A stretch of DNA of 64,000 nt, from NCBI GenBank assembly GCA_963924555.1, contig OZ004591.1:2480001-2544000 (forward strand), written 5' to 3'. Positions within the stretch are counted from its first letter, which is position 1. Every line of letters starts with the position of its first letter. Below, piece by piece: positions 11,101-22,568 of this stretch. The translations under genes and the position numbers were made by a program. The DNA comes from Crambe crambe. Lineage: Eukaryota > Porifera > Demospongiae > Poecilosclerida > Crambeidae. The notes beneath the pieces were generated by a model, which saw nothing but the letters and a program-made list of their open reading frames with translations, searched no databases and was not told the origin of the DNA.

Positions 11101-14078
11101 AATAACTTAGTAACATTTGTCACATAAATCATTGATAATCACTGTACACATTATCCACAACATGCTGTGTACCTCTCCATCTGCTAATAGGCAGGTGCTG
11201 CATGTATGAGTGTTTCTAATTACCCTCTTCATGTGTGCACAGCAAGTGTTAATCTGGACTTAAAATTACTTGTTCATTTCCACTTGGACAGCTATACAAA
11301 CTTCTATTTCCTCTAATAGCTCAAAACTGTCAAGTATTTCTTCAGCTCTGGAGTCCTAGTCTTCAGTTAGCTATCTAATTATTCCATTCCTAATTTGCAC
11401 GTGAATGTGAAATTCATTGCCATGTCCATATACATGCTTGGGGTGTGAAATGTGAGGTTACCACATATTAGAGTAATGTGATCCATTTTGCTATTTTAAG
11501 TATGTATGTATGTTGCTATGTTCTGTGCTATCTTCAAAGTTCTAATGCAGTGGTACCTGATGACCTTTTTATTAGCCAGTACTAACACCAATTATTGGCA
11601 CCATGTAGTTTAGTATTAAAGGTCAAAACTAACAGTGCTGGAATTAACCATCTAGCACTTATTGGATTATTATTTCTGGTCTAAAGTACAAATTATCATG
11701 AAATGACCCCCTTACTCCCTCTAGTTATGTGATATTTGCATGACATTGTCTTGATGAGGATGTATTTCACAATGGCATAATATGGAGGTTTTTAAGTCTT
11801 GTGGTGTGGAGACTAGTGATGATGTGTGTATTGAAATGGATGATGTCATGGTAATTGTGAGAGGGATGATCCAATGTTATGTGTCCATGTGCAGATCAAA
11901 GTTCCAAGTCTCCAGTCAAGATCCAAGCACACTGCTGATGTGTTCCATTTCAATGCAAGACTGGCAGACGTCATTCTATTTGGCGGGATTCCTGAAGTGC
12001 CAAAGAATTACAAGTCTGCTGCTGATTTTCCAATGATAGCCCAGACCACTGTGCTACGATTTGGTAAGTGTGATTTAACTGATGCTAGTCATACTATACT
12101 TCATTCCTCCATAATATAAGTACAGTAGAAAGTCACTGGAGGTCTTTATTTCCATGTATTGTGAATACTTACATGCATATTTTAATGTCTCTATTATCCA
12201 CTGACTTAACATCTCTGTACAGTGGGACCTCTAAATAAGCAGACATGTCTGGAAGAGCATAATAGTCTCTTTATTTGGAGACATAGTGACATTACTGTAA
12301 ATCTTCTATTTAGTGTGTTACTCTAATATAGTGTCACAATCACATTTAGACCCATTCTTATAATCATGGCACTAAATGAAGTTTTAGTATGACATTGCAC
12401 TAAGCACCACTCTATACTGCAGTCAATGTAGTCTAATAATAAACTCATTCTGTTAATGTGCCAGTCATGATTTTTTCTGGCATGTTAATTGGAAGATTTA
12501 TGGTATTGGATGTTCTATAGTAACTGTTGTTGTTTGCTGCACTTGTTAGGAAGTTGTGTTTGTGGTTTGTGCATGTCTTGTGTTGTTGTGCATGACTTAT
12601 GTGGTTATACAAGTACAAGCTATTCACAAGATTAAAGACAGACAAGTGTGATAGTTTGATTATTTCATTCCAATTCCCTCATTTTTGCTCATGCTTTTTA
12701 ACACCCTATCATTCTGGAGGTGAAACATACTTCACTTTCATTGTACCACCACACATCCAAACTCATTTAGACCAACCCCTCTTCCAATGTGCCATAAATT
12801 TTAAACTAAATTATGCAGAAACTGAGTTGCTTCAATCCAGTTTTCAGCATGTAGCTAACTTCTTAATGGGTGACTTCCTTTTCAAATCATTCATTATTTT
12901 CCTAACTCCATTAGCTGATGATCTAAATTGTTCATGTAATAATTAAGGTTTCAATATGCAAGGGTCAGCACCCTCATAATCTTGTATCATTATATTTGGA
13001 GGTCAAATTGAGGAGTATTTCAGTGAGAGTTTCACTGGAGCATGTGAAGCTAGCTTTTTACTTCTTCTGACAGTTTTGCTGCTACAAAAATATTCTGAGT
13101 TAAATGTTCTTTAAGTATCATTCGACACTTAACATGTTTAGATATTGAAATTGAACAGATTGCAGCTGGCAAGCTTGTAGTTCATAGTCTTCTCTTCGCA
13201 ATCTGCATCAGGAGTGAAAGTACACATCCTTGTTTCTTGTCCTTGATTTACTGCTAGATAGTTATAACAGAAGATACTTTACTGTGGATGTGGTTCCATT
13301 TTATATGCTGTGTACAGCTACTCGATTACTATTTCATCAAGTGACCTCCACTTAACTTACCAACCACTCATTGATAATTGATACTTCAAATAACTACATC
13401 CATCATACTTTTCCATTTCTTCTCCACCATCTTGTGATATGAAGAATATCACTATAACTTAATGGTTAAAAATGGATATCACTTCTATTTCTCATCTAGT
13501 TTCTAGTTACTAGATAGTTTCCATGCAGTAACTAGTTACCATATGGTGGAAAATTTTCATTGAGTAAACGTTCATGGATTCAGTTGTTTTACTCCAGCCT
13601 ATGGTTCACACTTCACAACACATTATTACAGTATTTCCCAACCAATTAGCTAAGATTGATTCCTGTCAAAAGCTGGTCTAAACCTCCACCATAAATCTCA
13701 CTATCATTTAATAACATACAAAGACACTCTTCAAACCTGAGGTCAACCATAACATAATTATTACTAATGCTAATTAGAATGTGTTGATGATGAGTGGAGT
13801 CTGATTGATGTGTGCAAGTTTCCTGACCTCGGGAGTCCAGAGAGAGTGAAGATGAAAGAAGATCTGAAGAAGAATTCCAGTAAGTGTGCATATGTAATTA
13901 TAGAGTTAGTATCATATTAACCCTCAGTGCATGCACGAAGGTTACAGTACTCAGTTGTGTATGTATTAATTAGTGTATCTGTTACATCCACCATGAAGCC
14001 ATGCAGTAGTGGTGACCTCAACTATGTCCAAATAATACTCTCCAGTGTGTTCATTTTTCTTTATTCCCAGAAAGATGA
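5140..14078 (+). CDS. Kelch-repeat protein, copy A
   Basis: Six-exon model of about 377 aa: 5140-5650, 9011-9168, 10364-10549, 11895-12063, 13778-13879 and 14071-14078. All junctions are GT-AG and the phases agree. The start is the ATG of MASPLYEPPPRWGHSS. Six Kelch blades are visible, each ending in hydrophobics plus a di-glycine: LLMYGG, FYLFGG, LICFGG, AVMFGG, IVVIGG and VILFGG, with conserved W in EEKWTT and SGRWRE. There is no BTB or F-box N-terminus, signal peptide or membrane segment, so it is probably a cytoplasmic beta-propeller adaptor; partners are unknown. Intron 1 (3.4 kb) is swollen by nested transposons. Indels relative to copy B are in multiples of three, which argues that both copies are under coding constraint. 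The last exon is short (K, R, stop) and is the least certain part. Confidence 0.85.
7606..8614. mobile_element. Transposon with CAGGGC inverted ends and 5-bp duplication
   Basis: The left end CAGGGCCGGATCCAGG and the reverse complement of the right end, CAGGGCTGGATCCAGG, differ at one base. An exact 5-bp duplication ACAGC lies at 7601-7605 and 8615-8619. It holds a further element (7934-8222) and no coding region. CAGGG ends suggest the hAT superfamily, in which subgroups with 5-bp duplications are known. Confidence 0.8.
7934..8222. mobile_element. 289-bp MITE nested in the 7606-8614 element
   Basis: The inverted ends are CAGAGGTGGCTGAGG at the left and, read on the reverse strand, CAGTGGCGGCTGAGG at the right. 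The flanking duplication GTTAG is exact (7929-7933 and 8223-8227). It contains two AGTGGGGGG tracts, one expanded to about 18 G. Confidence 0.8.
9914..10021 (+). pseudogene. Decayed candidate alternative Kelch exon (2b), copy A
   Basis: This is homologous to the open exon-like block at 49340-49470 of copy B. The acceptor and the GTAAGT donor are kept, but internal deletions break the frame after the codons for TSHGFNRSDLSIAVAA. If exon 2b is real, only copy B can use it. Confidence 0.45.
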
Positions 14079-14306
14079 CAAGATTTGTAGTTGAGCTTCC
14101 CTACATGAAATGTTTAAATCTAATATTGTCTCTATGATACTTAATAGCTTGCTTTACTAAGAAAGAAGGTAAATTGTAGTTAACTTCTATACTATATAAA
14201 GTGGTAGTGTATGTTTGTCAGCCTAGACTGTGTACTTAATACCTCCAACTGATCAACGATCTCCTGCTCAGTATCTGAAATGTAATGCAAACATCTACTT
14301 CAACAC

Positions 14307-14740
14307 ACTTTATGTTGCTATGTGACTTCTCTCAGGTGACGCGATCAAAATATATCTTTTATGGTACCTCAGTCCAAACATTAGCCTTGTCCCCAGGCTC
14401 TATTGAAAATAGAACCTTGTATCAATTGTTTGCGCATGTGTGTAGTTTACAGGCCAATAACCTGAAAGTTTACTGGGTGAGACTTCTTTCTCCTTTTCTT
14501 TATTGTTTCGTCCAGTTTTTCCATACCATTCGCTATACTGCAGTACTTATGCTCAACAAGACTCTGGCTTTATTATTTGGTGCTCAGATTATTTTTTCAC
14601 AAGTAAACGTCCATTTACAGAGAGCGTAGAATGAATGTACGGAAGCCTCGGAATTCCGAGGCTAATGCATACAATTGATACCAGGCTCTCTTTAGACAGG
14701 TCACAAAAGAATACCTTAGGCCAAGGCTACTAAAGAAATC
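14307..14740. other. Unclassified copy-A-specific insertion with a palindrome
   Basis: About 430 bp here are absent from copy B (joint near 53640). No terminal inverted repeats or clear target duplication were found. It contains a perfect 20-bp palindrome, AGCCTCGGAATTCCGAGGCT, at 14644-14663. A plus-strand frame at 14285-14629 spans it but shows no recognisable domain. Confidence 0.5.
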
Positions 14741-15379
14741 ACAGTACAGAATAACTGTTATTATTTTTTAGAGTAATTCAGGTGAGCCTAAGTGGCTTTC
14801 TACTATATATGTAGCTATTTTAGGAACGTTTTAAGATTGTAGTTTTCATTTGCGGTAGAGCGTATGCGTGTCATGCATCTTATATCCTTACCTTGCTGTA
14901 GAGCAGCATTTTCTTATGCAATGACCACAAGTATAACATGCACTCAGAGCATCATTAATACATCACAAATAACATCCACACAGAGCACAGAATCTTCTCT
15001 TTACCTACAGAGTTTATTGAATATAACAATATACACAGCAGACCTAATAACTCATCACCTTCAAAGATAAAAACTGTTCATTTGAACTCTCAGTAAATCA
15101 AAACACACAAATACACATATCAAGCAATCCACCAAATATCTAACCACATCGATTCAGATTATCAGACTCACCCCACAATGCCCTGCATTTCTCTAATGGA
15201 AAAAAAGCATATAAAAGAAAATCAGCCCCAAAAGTCAAACAGTTGCTGAGATTCCTTATCACGTGTAGTAAGATCGTCTGTAGCTGCTTTGAATTGCCTT
15301 TTCTTGTGTTTCCACTTTGCTGTGTGTAGTACTGCACTGAGGGCTAGTACTTCAGAGCTTTTAATTGTAGCAGTAATGG
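14741..15379. other. 5' flank of the GTPase-ZU5-Death gene, copy A
   Basis: Shared with about 53640-54190 and 54420-54770 of copy B apart from indels. I see no gene. An upstream ATG (15376) is followed at once by a stop, so the start used here is 15380. Copy B has the same kind of overlapping upstream ATG-TGA, which may damp translation (inference). Confidence 0.45.
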
Positions 15380-18300
15380 ATGAGTGATCGTGATGGAACC
15401 CTTCACTTTATGTCTGATCCATTGAATTTAGTGATTGAGCAACACTTGAAGGAAGGCATCCAGTATGGGTTCATTCCATCAGAAGTTGCCAACTGCCTAG
15501 CTTATGGAGTTCCGGGATCAGGGAAGACGTCTCTCCACTATTCTCTTTATGACCTCCCTGCACCGGAACTTCGCATCAGTACTGCATGCATCGAGCAAGC
15601 ACAGAGAGCAGTGCTGGTCACAAGAAGCAGTGAAGATTCTTCATCTGAAATTGTGATATGCAAACCAGTGGAAGAACAGGATCTCAAAGAAATGCTTGCG
15701 AAAGAGATGACTGAAGAAAGGATAACCGAGCAAAAGAAAGAAGTATTTTCACAAATCGAGAAGACACTGAAGGAAAATTTTCCAGTGGAAGATCGCTTGA
15801 CTCGACCCGTGTCACCTTCCACTCAAGAGCCGACTCCAGTGGAAGATCATCCACTGCAACACTTACTTCAGCCTGTTTCAATTCCAGGGCCTTCCCCCAC
15901 ACCTGACGAAGAAGCTACTTCGCACTTAGTCATATCACCTCGAGTGAAATTGCAAGGAATGGATGAAATCCTGTATTTGATGCTCCACCCCACCCCAGCC
16001 AACCTACCACGACTGAGAAATCGCTTGGTGCAATTCATCGACAGTGGTGGACAGCCCAAGTTATTGGAGATGTTACCTGCATATCTCCGAAATCTCTCTG
16101 GTGTGATGCTTGTGCATCGTCTCTTGGAAAGCCTCAGCACCATGCCCAAGGCAGAATACTGCGATAAAGATGGCAAGCTGTTCGAGTTGGGTCACTTCAA
16201 CCTGACCAATTTGGAAATGTTGGTGAAGTGTGCACAGCTCTCTCGTTACCACCAGTCTCATCTGGCACTGCCTCATGTGGAGTACGATGATTCTCCTCCC
16301 GACATTGTAGTGGTGGGTACCTTCAAAGACCAGGAAGGCAAATGCCAGCAAACCAGGGAGGAGAAAAATGCTAAACTGGAGGTGGCATTTGAGCAGTTCG
16401 GCAAGAGCATCATCAGGCAATCGAATGGGGAGATCATCTTTGGTGTGGATGCCACCTCTCGCAGCGATCCCGTAATCTCAGAGCTAAGAGCTGCCTTGAA
16501 GCATATGAAATGCCTGCACTACAAGTGCCCGATCCTGTGGTACCTCCTTGAAGTGGAGCTGAGGAAGCTGGGGAAGAAAGTTATTCCCAAAGAGTATGTC
16601 ATGTCAATAGCCAAAGAGTTGCATATCGAAATCACAGAATCGATAGAAGCTGCATTGCTGTTTTGGCATGAAATTAATCTCATCATGTATTTTCCAAGTA
16701 TCCTTCCTGAAGTTGTCATATTCCAGCCAGATGCCATGATTGGAATGATCAGTCAACTCTACGAGCAGCACATCACGATCAGCGACACTGCTGAATGCGA
16801 TATTTCCTCCGAAGAAGATTTACGTTTTCGAGACCAAGCTGTCTTTAGTGATGATTATGCCTACAACATCAAAAATGAGACCATCCTGTCTGTGGACGAG
16901 CTCCTCCTTATCCTTCAGGACAGGAAGACCATTGCAAAATTGCCTTCCAGCTCCTCCCTGTATTTCATGCCCAGCCTTTTAGAAGAGTTGACTGAAGAAG
17001 AGCTTGCTGGTTCTCATTCTCAACTTGCCTCTCAACGTCCAGTTGCTTCATCTCTGCTGGTCTCTTTCCCCACTCCTGAAGTTCCTTCAGGTCTCTTTTG
17101 CACTTTCATATCTGATATAGTCTCTTCCAGTGAGTGCAAGATCCCTCACCTCGATAGTACCACCAGGTTGTATAGGAACTTCATCTCTGTCACTCTTAGT
17201 TTTAGTTCAGTCTCTTTCGGTACACTCACTCTGCACAACACGGGAAAGGTTTTCTCCATCACTCCTTACTCCCTCTCCTCTTCTTCTTTCTTGCCAAAAG
17301 TGAAGAAGCTTGTAGCTAAAGCTCTCGATGCTTCTTGTAGGGTGTTGTCTTACAGAAAGCTTCACCAGTTCTCCTTCCAGTGTGAGTGTGGTAAATCTCC
17401 CCCTCATGTTGCTCACCTTTCACCTGATGAGAAAGTGACCACCTGCTCCATGGATGCTAATAAAGCAGCCATTGATCTCACCAGGAAGCAGCTCATGTGG
17501 ACAAGTGAGTTCTCATTAATTTTTGATCACTTCATTGATTAATCTTCATTTAGATCAGTCCATTGGAGTCACTCCTGAACCTCTCATCAGCTCAGACACT
17601 TCATCTCAAGGTACATTGACTGTCAAACTAATGACCTGTTGTAGCTACTAGAAGTAACTGTTTAGTTTATGACTACATCACATGCACATGATTTTCTTGC
17701 ATATTATGTCTATCATGTTTGTATGCATAACATATTAGAGTATGTGAGAGGACTCGATGTCATTGGATCAACCTCATTCATTTACAGAGGAGAAGCTGTG
17801 AGCTTCATCTGGAAGGACCATGGCTTCAAGCTCCACCTTCCTGAAAATGCCTTACCTCCTGATGTCACAGAGTGTTCTGTTCGAGTCAGGGCATCTCTCT
17901 CTGGCCAGTTCCAGTTTCCTGATGATGCTGAGCTTGTGAGTGGAATCTATTCCATTCGCAGCTCTCACTCCTTCACTCAGTCAGTTACTGTGGAAATTGA
18001 GCACTTCAGCACCACTGACACTCCCGAAGAAGCTGAAGAGCTATCCTTTGTTGTCAGCACTGGAGACCAACTGCCCTCTCAATTCCGCCCACTTAAGAAT
18101 GGGATTTTCCCTGTTCACAGTCGATATGGAGCCATAGAAGTTCCACATTTTTGTAGCTATGGTGTTACAAGAAAGTCAAGAAGGCATAGCCCCAAGTCTC
18201 GCAATTTGTACAAAGGCTACCTTATATCCAGTGAGGCAAATCAAGGTTATGATTGGGAAGTTATATTCAGTATTACTCCAGACTCAAAACTTCACTCAAA

Positions 18301-19940
18301 AGTGAGTTAACTATTCTTCCCATAATATTTAGATCAACATTTGTGACAATTCCTGTACTTTCCATAGAAAATTTTGGAGAATTATCCCTCAAAGGGTCCA
18401 CTTGAACAACCTATTGTGTTCAAGGAGGATAAAATACAGTTGAATATTCCCAAAGATGGACTTAATTTGGATGGAGGTTGGACAATTCACCCTTTGACAG
18501 TACCTATTGTAAGTGATTGTGTTCACGATAACTAAATTTCGCGCGCTAAATTCGCGTAATTTCAGTGGCCACACCTACTTTTTCATTGTCCAAATGACAG
18601 AAGAAAGGCTGGACATTTGGGAATCATTGGCTTGAGATTAAGGCAGTCTGTGACGATTTTAAGCAGAAATACAACTACTAGTAATTTAATTTCTTTGTTA
18701 ATGAATAATTTTGCTTTTTCTTATTAATCATGAATATCACTAAAATTGAGGGGGTGATAAGTCACCCATTTCACCCTCTCTGGATCAGCCCCTGCTGATT
18801 GTGACTATAGTCAAGAATTTTGATTCCTTATGCCTCTATAATTATGCAGATTCTCAAGTCTCATGTGGATGCTTACAGAATTCATAAGCAATTTTCGTTT
18901 TGCAAGTTGAAAGTTCTGTACAGAGGTGTGGCTTCCACTGGATCATATCTGAGATACAGCATTGACCTTCTTGGTGCTGAAGAACCTTACACTTACTTTG
19001 TGTTATCTATTTCATCTCATGGTAAATTAGCTTGCCACAATTTATAACTATCCAGTTGTAATTACTCATCTTTTGCAGTACCTCCTCCAGTGCAATCTCT
19101 GCCATCATCTGGAAATGTTTCCCCAGTAGCATCAGCAAGCAATGTAAGTCACTTCAAGACCTCATGATCACACCTAACTCATAATTGACAATAATGTCCA
19201 TTGTAGGTGAGAGATCCACAAGTTTGCTCTTCAGAAAAGACTTGTGAGTATAGTGATCTTTGTACAATGAGTTTTATCAGTGAGTATTAGTCTGACGTAG
19301 CCAACTTTCTTTTTAAATCGGGTGGGAGAAAGAAAGGGTCTGGTCAACTGCCAGGCTTTATGAGATTCATAGTAACCACGCGCTGTGGTCAATTAGCACA
19401 CACTGGAATTTGGGTGCACCAGAACAAAACGCTCTATGGCAGTTGACCAGACCCTTTCTCTCTCCAGCCCGATATAAAAAGAAAGAGTTGGGTCTGGCTA
19501 CGTGAGATGGAGTATCTTTCAATTTTAGGTACAGACCAGAACATACTGGCAACAATAGATGACACAGACCTTGGTAAGCAAGCTATACACATACTTGTAG
19601 TTTGCAATTACTGTTCATTCTTCCTTCTTTCTAAGGTATTGATGATATTGGAGATGTCTTTGATGAAGTGGAGAAGTTATCTCCAAAATGGGACTTGTTA
19701 GCTATGAAGCTACGTCTGAGAAATCATGCAGTTGAAAACATCCAGGAAAATTGCAGTGATGTCATGAGTAGCCTTAGTAAAGCCTTGAAAGAGTGGCTGA
19801 AGTTGAACTACAATCACCAAAAATATGGAAGACCAAGCTGGCGGAGGCTAGCAGAGGCTGTGCGGAGTCTTGATTATGGACTCTTTGAGGAGATAGCCAC
19901 TAATCATAAAGGTAAGAAAAAGCAGGTTCCTTTTCACTGA
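15380..19940 (+). CDS. GTPase (Roc-COR-like)-ZU5-UPA-Death domain protein, copy A
   Basis: Nine-exon model of 1,167 aa with every phase consistent: 15380-17504, 17554-17610, 17739-18301, 18368-18508, 18850-19021, 19079-19143, 19207-19243, 19535-19573 and 19636-19940. Exon 1 encodes a P-loop GVPGSGKTS (residues 43-51), a switch-II-like FIDSGGQPK (about 218-226), a G4-like VGTFKDQE (about 311) and a following helical/winged part (ILWYLLEVELRKLG onward) resembling COR. A Cys/His cluster (CECGKSPPHVAHL, then C) closes it. Then come a ZU5 domain (GSTSFIYRGEAVSF to GAIEVPHFCSYG), a UPA domain over exons 4-5, a Ser/Pro linker, and a C-terminal Death domain (residues about 1066-1157; WLKLNYN, RPSWRRLAEAVR). 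There is no signal peptide or membrane segment, so it is probably a cytosolic signalling or innate-immune switch. The modular parallels are PIDD and UNC5. Domain calls are by eye, and the GTPase assignment is less certain than ZU5 and Death. Confidence 0.88.
18530..18794. mobile_element. Possible transposon remnant in intron 4
   Basis: This intron is about 340 bases, against 96 in copy B. The extra sequence has a TTTCGCGCGCTAAATTCGCG start and a right edge CTGGATCAGCCCCTG typical of CAGGGG-ended hAT-like elements. I could not find a matching left end or target duplication. Confidence 0.35.
19288..19509. mobile_element. 222-bp foldback element in intron 7
   Basis: The two arms (about 19288-19355 and 19437-19509) are inverted repeats of roughly 70 bp: GTCTGGTCAACTGCCA on the left matches TGGCAGTTGACCAGAC on the right. 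A 6-bp direct repeat GAGTAT flanks it (19282-19287 and 19510-19515). It is absent from the corresponding intron in copy B (60214-60294), so insertion followed duplication. RNA from it would fold into a long hairpin. Confidence 0.8.
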
Positions 19941-20111
19941 TTATTAATAATTATTTCATTCCCTTTGATCATAGCACTCAAGAGACAAAAACTTGACACT
20001 TCACATGCACACTAACATTGATTTTTGTAAGATCACATACAAGGATATTTTACAAATTATATTTCAATACTTATTGTAATTTCACATGAAAAAAATTAAT
20101 GAAATAACAAT

Positions 20112-20432
20112 AGACTAGTGATGATGTGTGTATTGAAATGGAGGATGATGTCATGGTAATTGTGACAGCGATGATACAATTTTTTGTGTCATGTGTTAGA
20201 TCAAACTTCCAAGTCTCCAGTCAAGAAACAGGCACACTGCTGATGTGTTTCATTTCAATGCAAGTCTTTATTTCCATGTATCGTGAATACTTACATTTTA
20301 AGTGTGCATATTTTAATGTCTCTATTACCCACTGACTTAACATCTCTGTACAGTTGGACCTCTAAATATAAGCAGACATGTCTGGAAGAGCATAATAGTC
20401 TCTTTATTTGGAGACAGAGTGATTCCATTTTT
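20112..20432 (+). pseudogene. Fragment of Kelch exon 4 and its flanks
   Basis: This stretch matches 11812-12292 of the Kelch gene: the end of intron 3, the first half of exon 4 (to the codons for FHFNA) and part of intron 4, with the second half of exon 4 deleted. It lies between the intact Death-domain gene and the decayed ZU5-UPA-Death unit. It carries a GGATGATGTCATGG variant seen in the B Kelch copy (about 50857), which suggests that it came from a B-like copy. Confidence 0.75.
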
Positions 20433-20463
20433 AGATCAAAGTTACGATTATCCTCTTTTTTAG

Positions 20464-22568
20464 ATCACAAAAAATGATGTAATACTGGCAAGCAGTTATC
20501 ATATTGTGTACAAAAGCCCTGAAGATGTCGGGTCTCCTTTAAAATATCATATTGATCTCCTTGGAGCCAAGAAACCTCACGACTTCTTTATTTTGAATGT
20601 ATCACCTCATTATGGTAGGCTTCACACCTTCCTTCATATTGCTTATTATATTTTTATTTATTAATAGATATCCATGTGAACAACTCGGACTGTAGTCCCC
20701 ACCAAATACTTCAGTGAAAGGTGTGTGTCATTATTATTGCTAGAAACTATTTGTAATAATTATTATTACTGAGTACAAACATGGAGTGGATGTTGTAGGA
20801 ACCACATCCTTCAATTACAGAAGAAAGGCTACTAGTTTTTCCTTGGAAAAAAAATGGCCTTAAGCTCCACTTTCCAGAGGAAAAATCATGGCTTTAAGCT
20901 ACACTTTCCAGAAAGTGCTTTACCTCCTGGGATCACTGAGTGTGCTATTCAAGTTAATGATGCTCTCTGTGGTCATTTTGAATTCTCCAGTGATACTGAG
21001 TTGGTTAGTGGAGTTTACTACATTCGTTGCCATCACTCATTCACTAAGCCAGTGACTATGGAGATACAGCACTATTCTGCCAAAGAAGATATTGAAGAAC
21101 TCAGTTTTGCCATCAGCACTGGAGACGAGTTACCCTGTCAGTTCAACTTGTGTGAGAATGGAGTATTTGCTGCTCATTCTCAATTTGGGGCCATCGAGAG
21201 AAGAGAAATGCTTCACATGTTCTCTACCAAGCATATCTACTCAATATTCTGCAGGATAGTTGGATGTATATAATATTCAGGATTCTGAACTCCATGCTAA
21301 GGTATAGTTGATTATAGTTTGAATTCCTCTATGATACTGGCTATTTTTCATAGGTATTGTTTGAGCACTATCAAATCGTTAGTACTTAGAATGTACTTGA
21401 TCAGGAAATTATCTTCCTGGAAGGAGAGATTAAACTCAACATTCCAATATCTGGTGTGACTGTGTATGATTCTTGGAGAATACAACCTTTAACAGCACCT
21501 GTGGTCAGTTCTACAACAATTTCATTGCTCCAATAGAATTAGTTCTCATAAAATTAGCTTATAAAACAAACCACCAGCGTTTCGACCAGAATAGTCTTGT
21601 TTCATAAGCTAATTTTATGAGAACTAGAATTTTTATCATGTTAGCTGAGAAAAATAAGCAGAATTTCATTGCTGTTAATAATATTAATAACTTGCTATCT
21701 GCATGAGTATTTGTATCATTCCAGCTAGCAATTGTTAGGTCCTTACATAGAATACTTACATTCTAGATCCAAAAGGAGAGTGTGGATGCATTTCAGAAGA
21801 ACAGGCAGCTGTCATGTCGTAAACTGCGTGTGTATAGGACCTCTGAAAAAGCAGACCCTCGTCTAACTCATCAAATCACATTCTTGGTGCCAAAGAGCCC
21901 AATAATGCTGTCTATTGTATCCTGGTATGTTAATTCATAATACTAACATTAAGTAGGTAGTATACATGTTAACATGTGCAATAACTATGAAAATGAATGA
22001 GAGTTGATTTTTGTTTTGCAGTGTCTCCTCCAGCGCAATCTCTGCCATCATCTGGAAATGAACTAGGGATTTCCCCAGTAGCATCAGCAACCAATGTAAG
22101 TCACTAAAAGATATCATGGATGTGACTCATAAATATTGTAGGTGAGAGCCAGCACTACAGAAAAGTCTTGTGAGTATGGTTGATCCTTATACAATTAATT
22201 TTATCTTCTTTTCCTTTTACAGACCAGAACATACTGGTAGCAGTAGATGACACAGACCTTGGTAAGCGTATTTTAGCTGGCTATGCATATGATATTTGTA
22301 GTCTGTAGTTACTGTTCAGTCTTCCTTCTTTCCAAAGAGATGTCTTGGATGAAGTGGAGAACTTAAGCTAGGTCTGAGAAATCATGCAGTTGAAAATATC
22401 CAGGAAAATTGCAGTGATGTCATGAGTAGACTGTTTAAAGCCTTGAACGAGTGGCTGAAGTTGAACTACAATCACCAAAAATATGGAAGACCAAGCTGGC
22501 GGAGGTTAGCAGAGGCTGTGCGGAGTCTCGATTATGGACTCTTTGAGGAGATAGCCAGGAATCATGCA
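20464..22568 (+). pseudogene. Second, decayed UPA-ZU5-UPA-Death unit, copy A
   Basis: Remnant exons in order: UPA 20464-20613 (ending AKKPHDFF; parts present in B 58088-58256 are deleted); ZU5 from about 20799 to 21300, with a tandem duplication of about 38 bp around 20850-20890 (CTTAAGCTCCACTTTCCAG, then CTTTAAGCTACACTTTCCAG) and a frame break; a UPA part near 21355-21505; a UPA exon at 21768-21924; linker exons near 22022, 22142 and 22224; and a Death-domain exon near 22338-22568 with an internal deletion and a shift. Its ZU5 reads LPPGITECAIQVNDAL and has HYS where the intact domains have HFS. It is homologous to the middle and end of the B gene, so it is a duplicated tail of the same gene family, now without function. 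Confidence 0.8.
21535..21631. repeat. Short foldback (hairpin) insertion
   Basis: AGTTCTCATAAAATTAGCTT at 21541-21560 is repeated inverted at 21607-21626, with a loop of about 45 bases. AGAATT occurs directly at 21535-21540 and 21626-21631 and may be a target duplication. It lies in an intron of the decayed unit. Confidence 0.65.

Noticed and set aside
12599-12946. 115-codon plus-strand frame in the Kelch A intron 4
   Set aside because: No domain, not kept open in copy B (about 51600-51940), and low-complexity hydrophobic composition. Treated as chance.
14285-14629. Plus-strand frame across the A-specific insertion
   Set aside because: No recognisable domain or repeat ends. Not enough to call a gene or a named element.
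16073-16420. Several 60-115 codon minus-strand frames under the GTPase exon
   Set aside because: They are shadows of the plus-strand coding exon. They recur in B only because the coding sequence is conserved.
18509-18520. TGATTGTG as an 8-bp target duplication for the intron-4 insertion (18513 and 18796)
   Set aside because: The bases next to the two copies do not form inverted ends, so the match may be coincidence. The insertion is listed only as a possible remnant.
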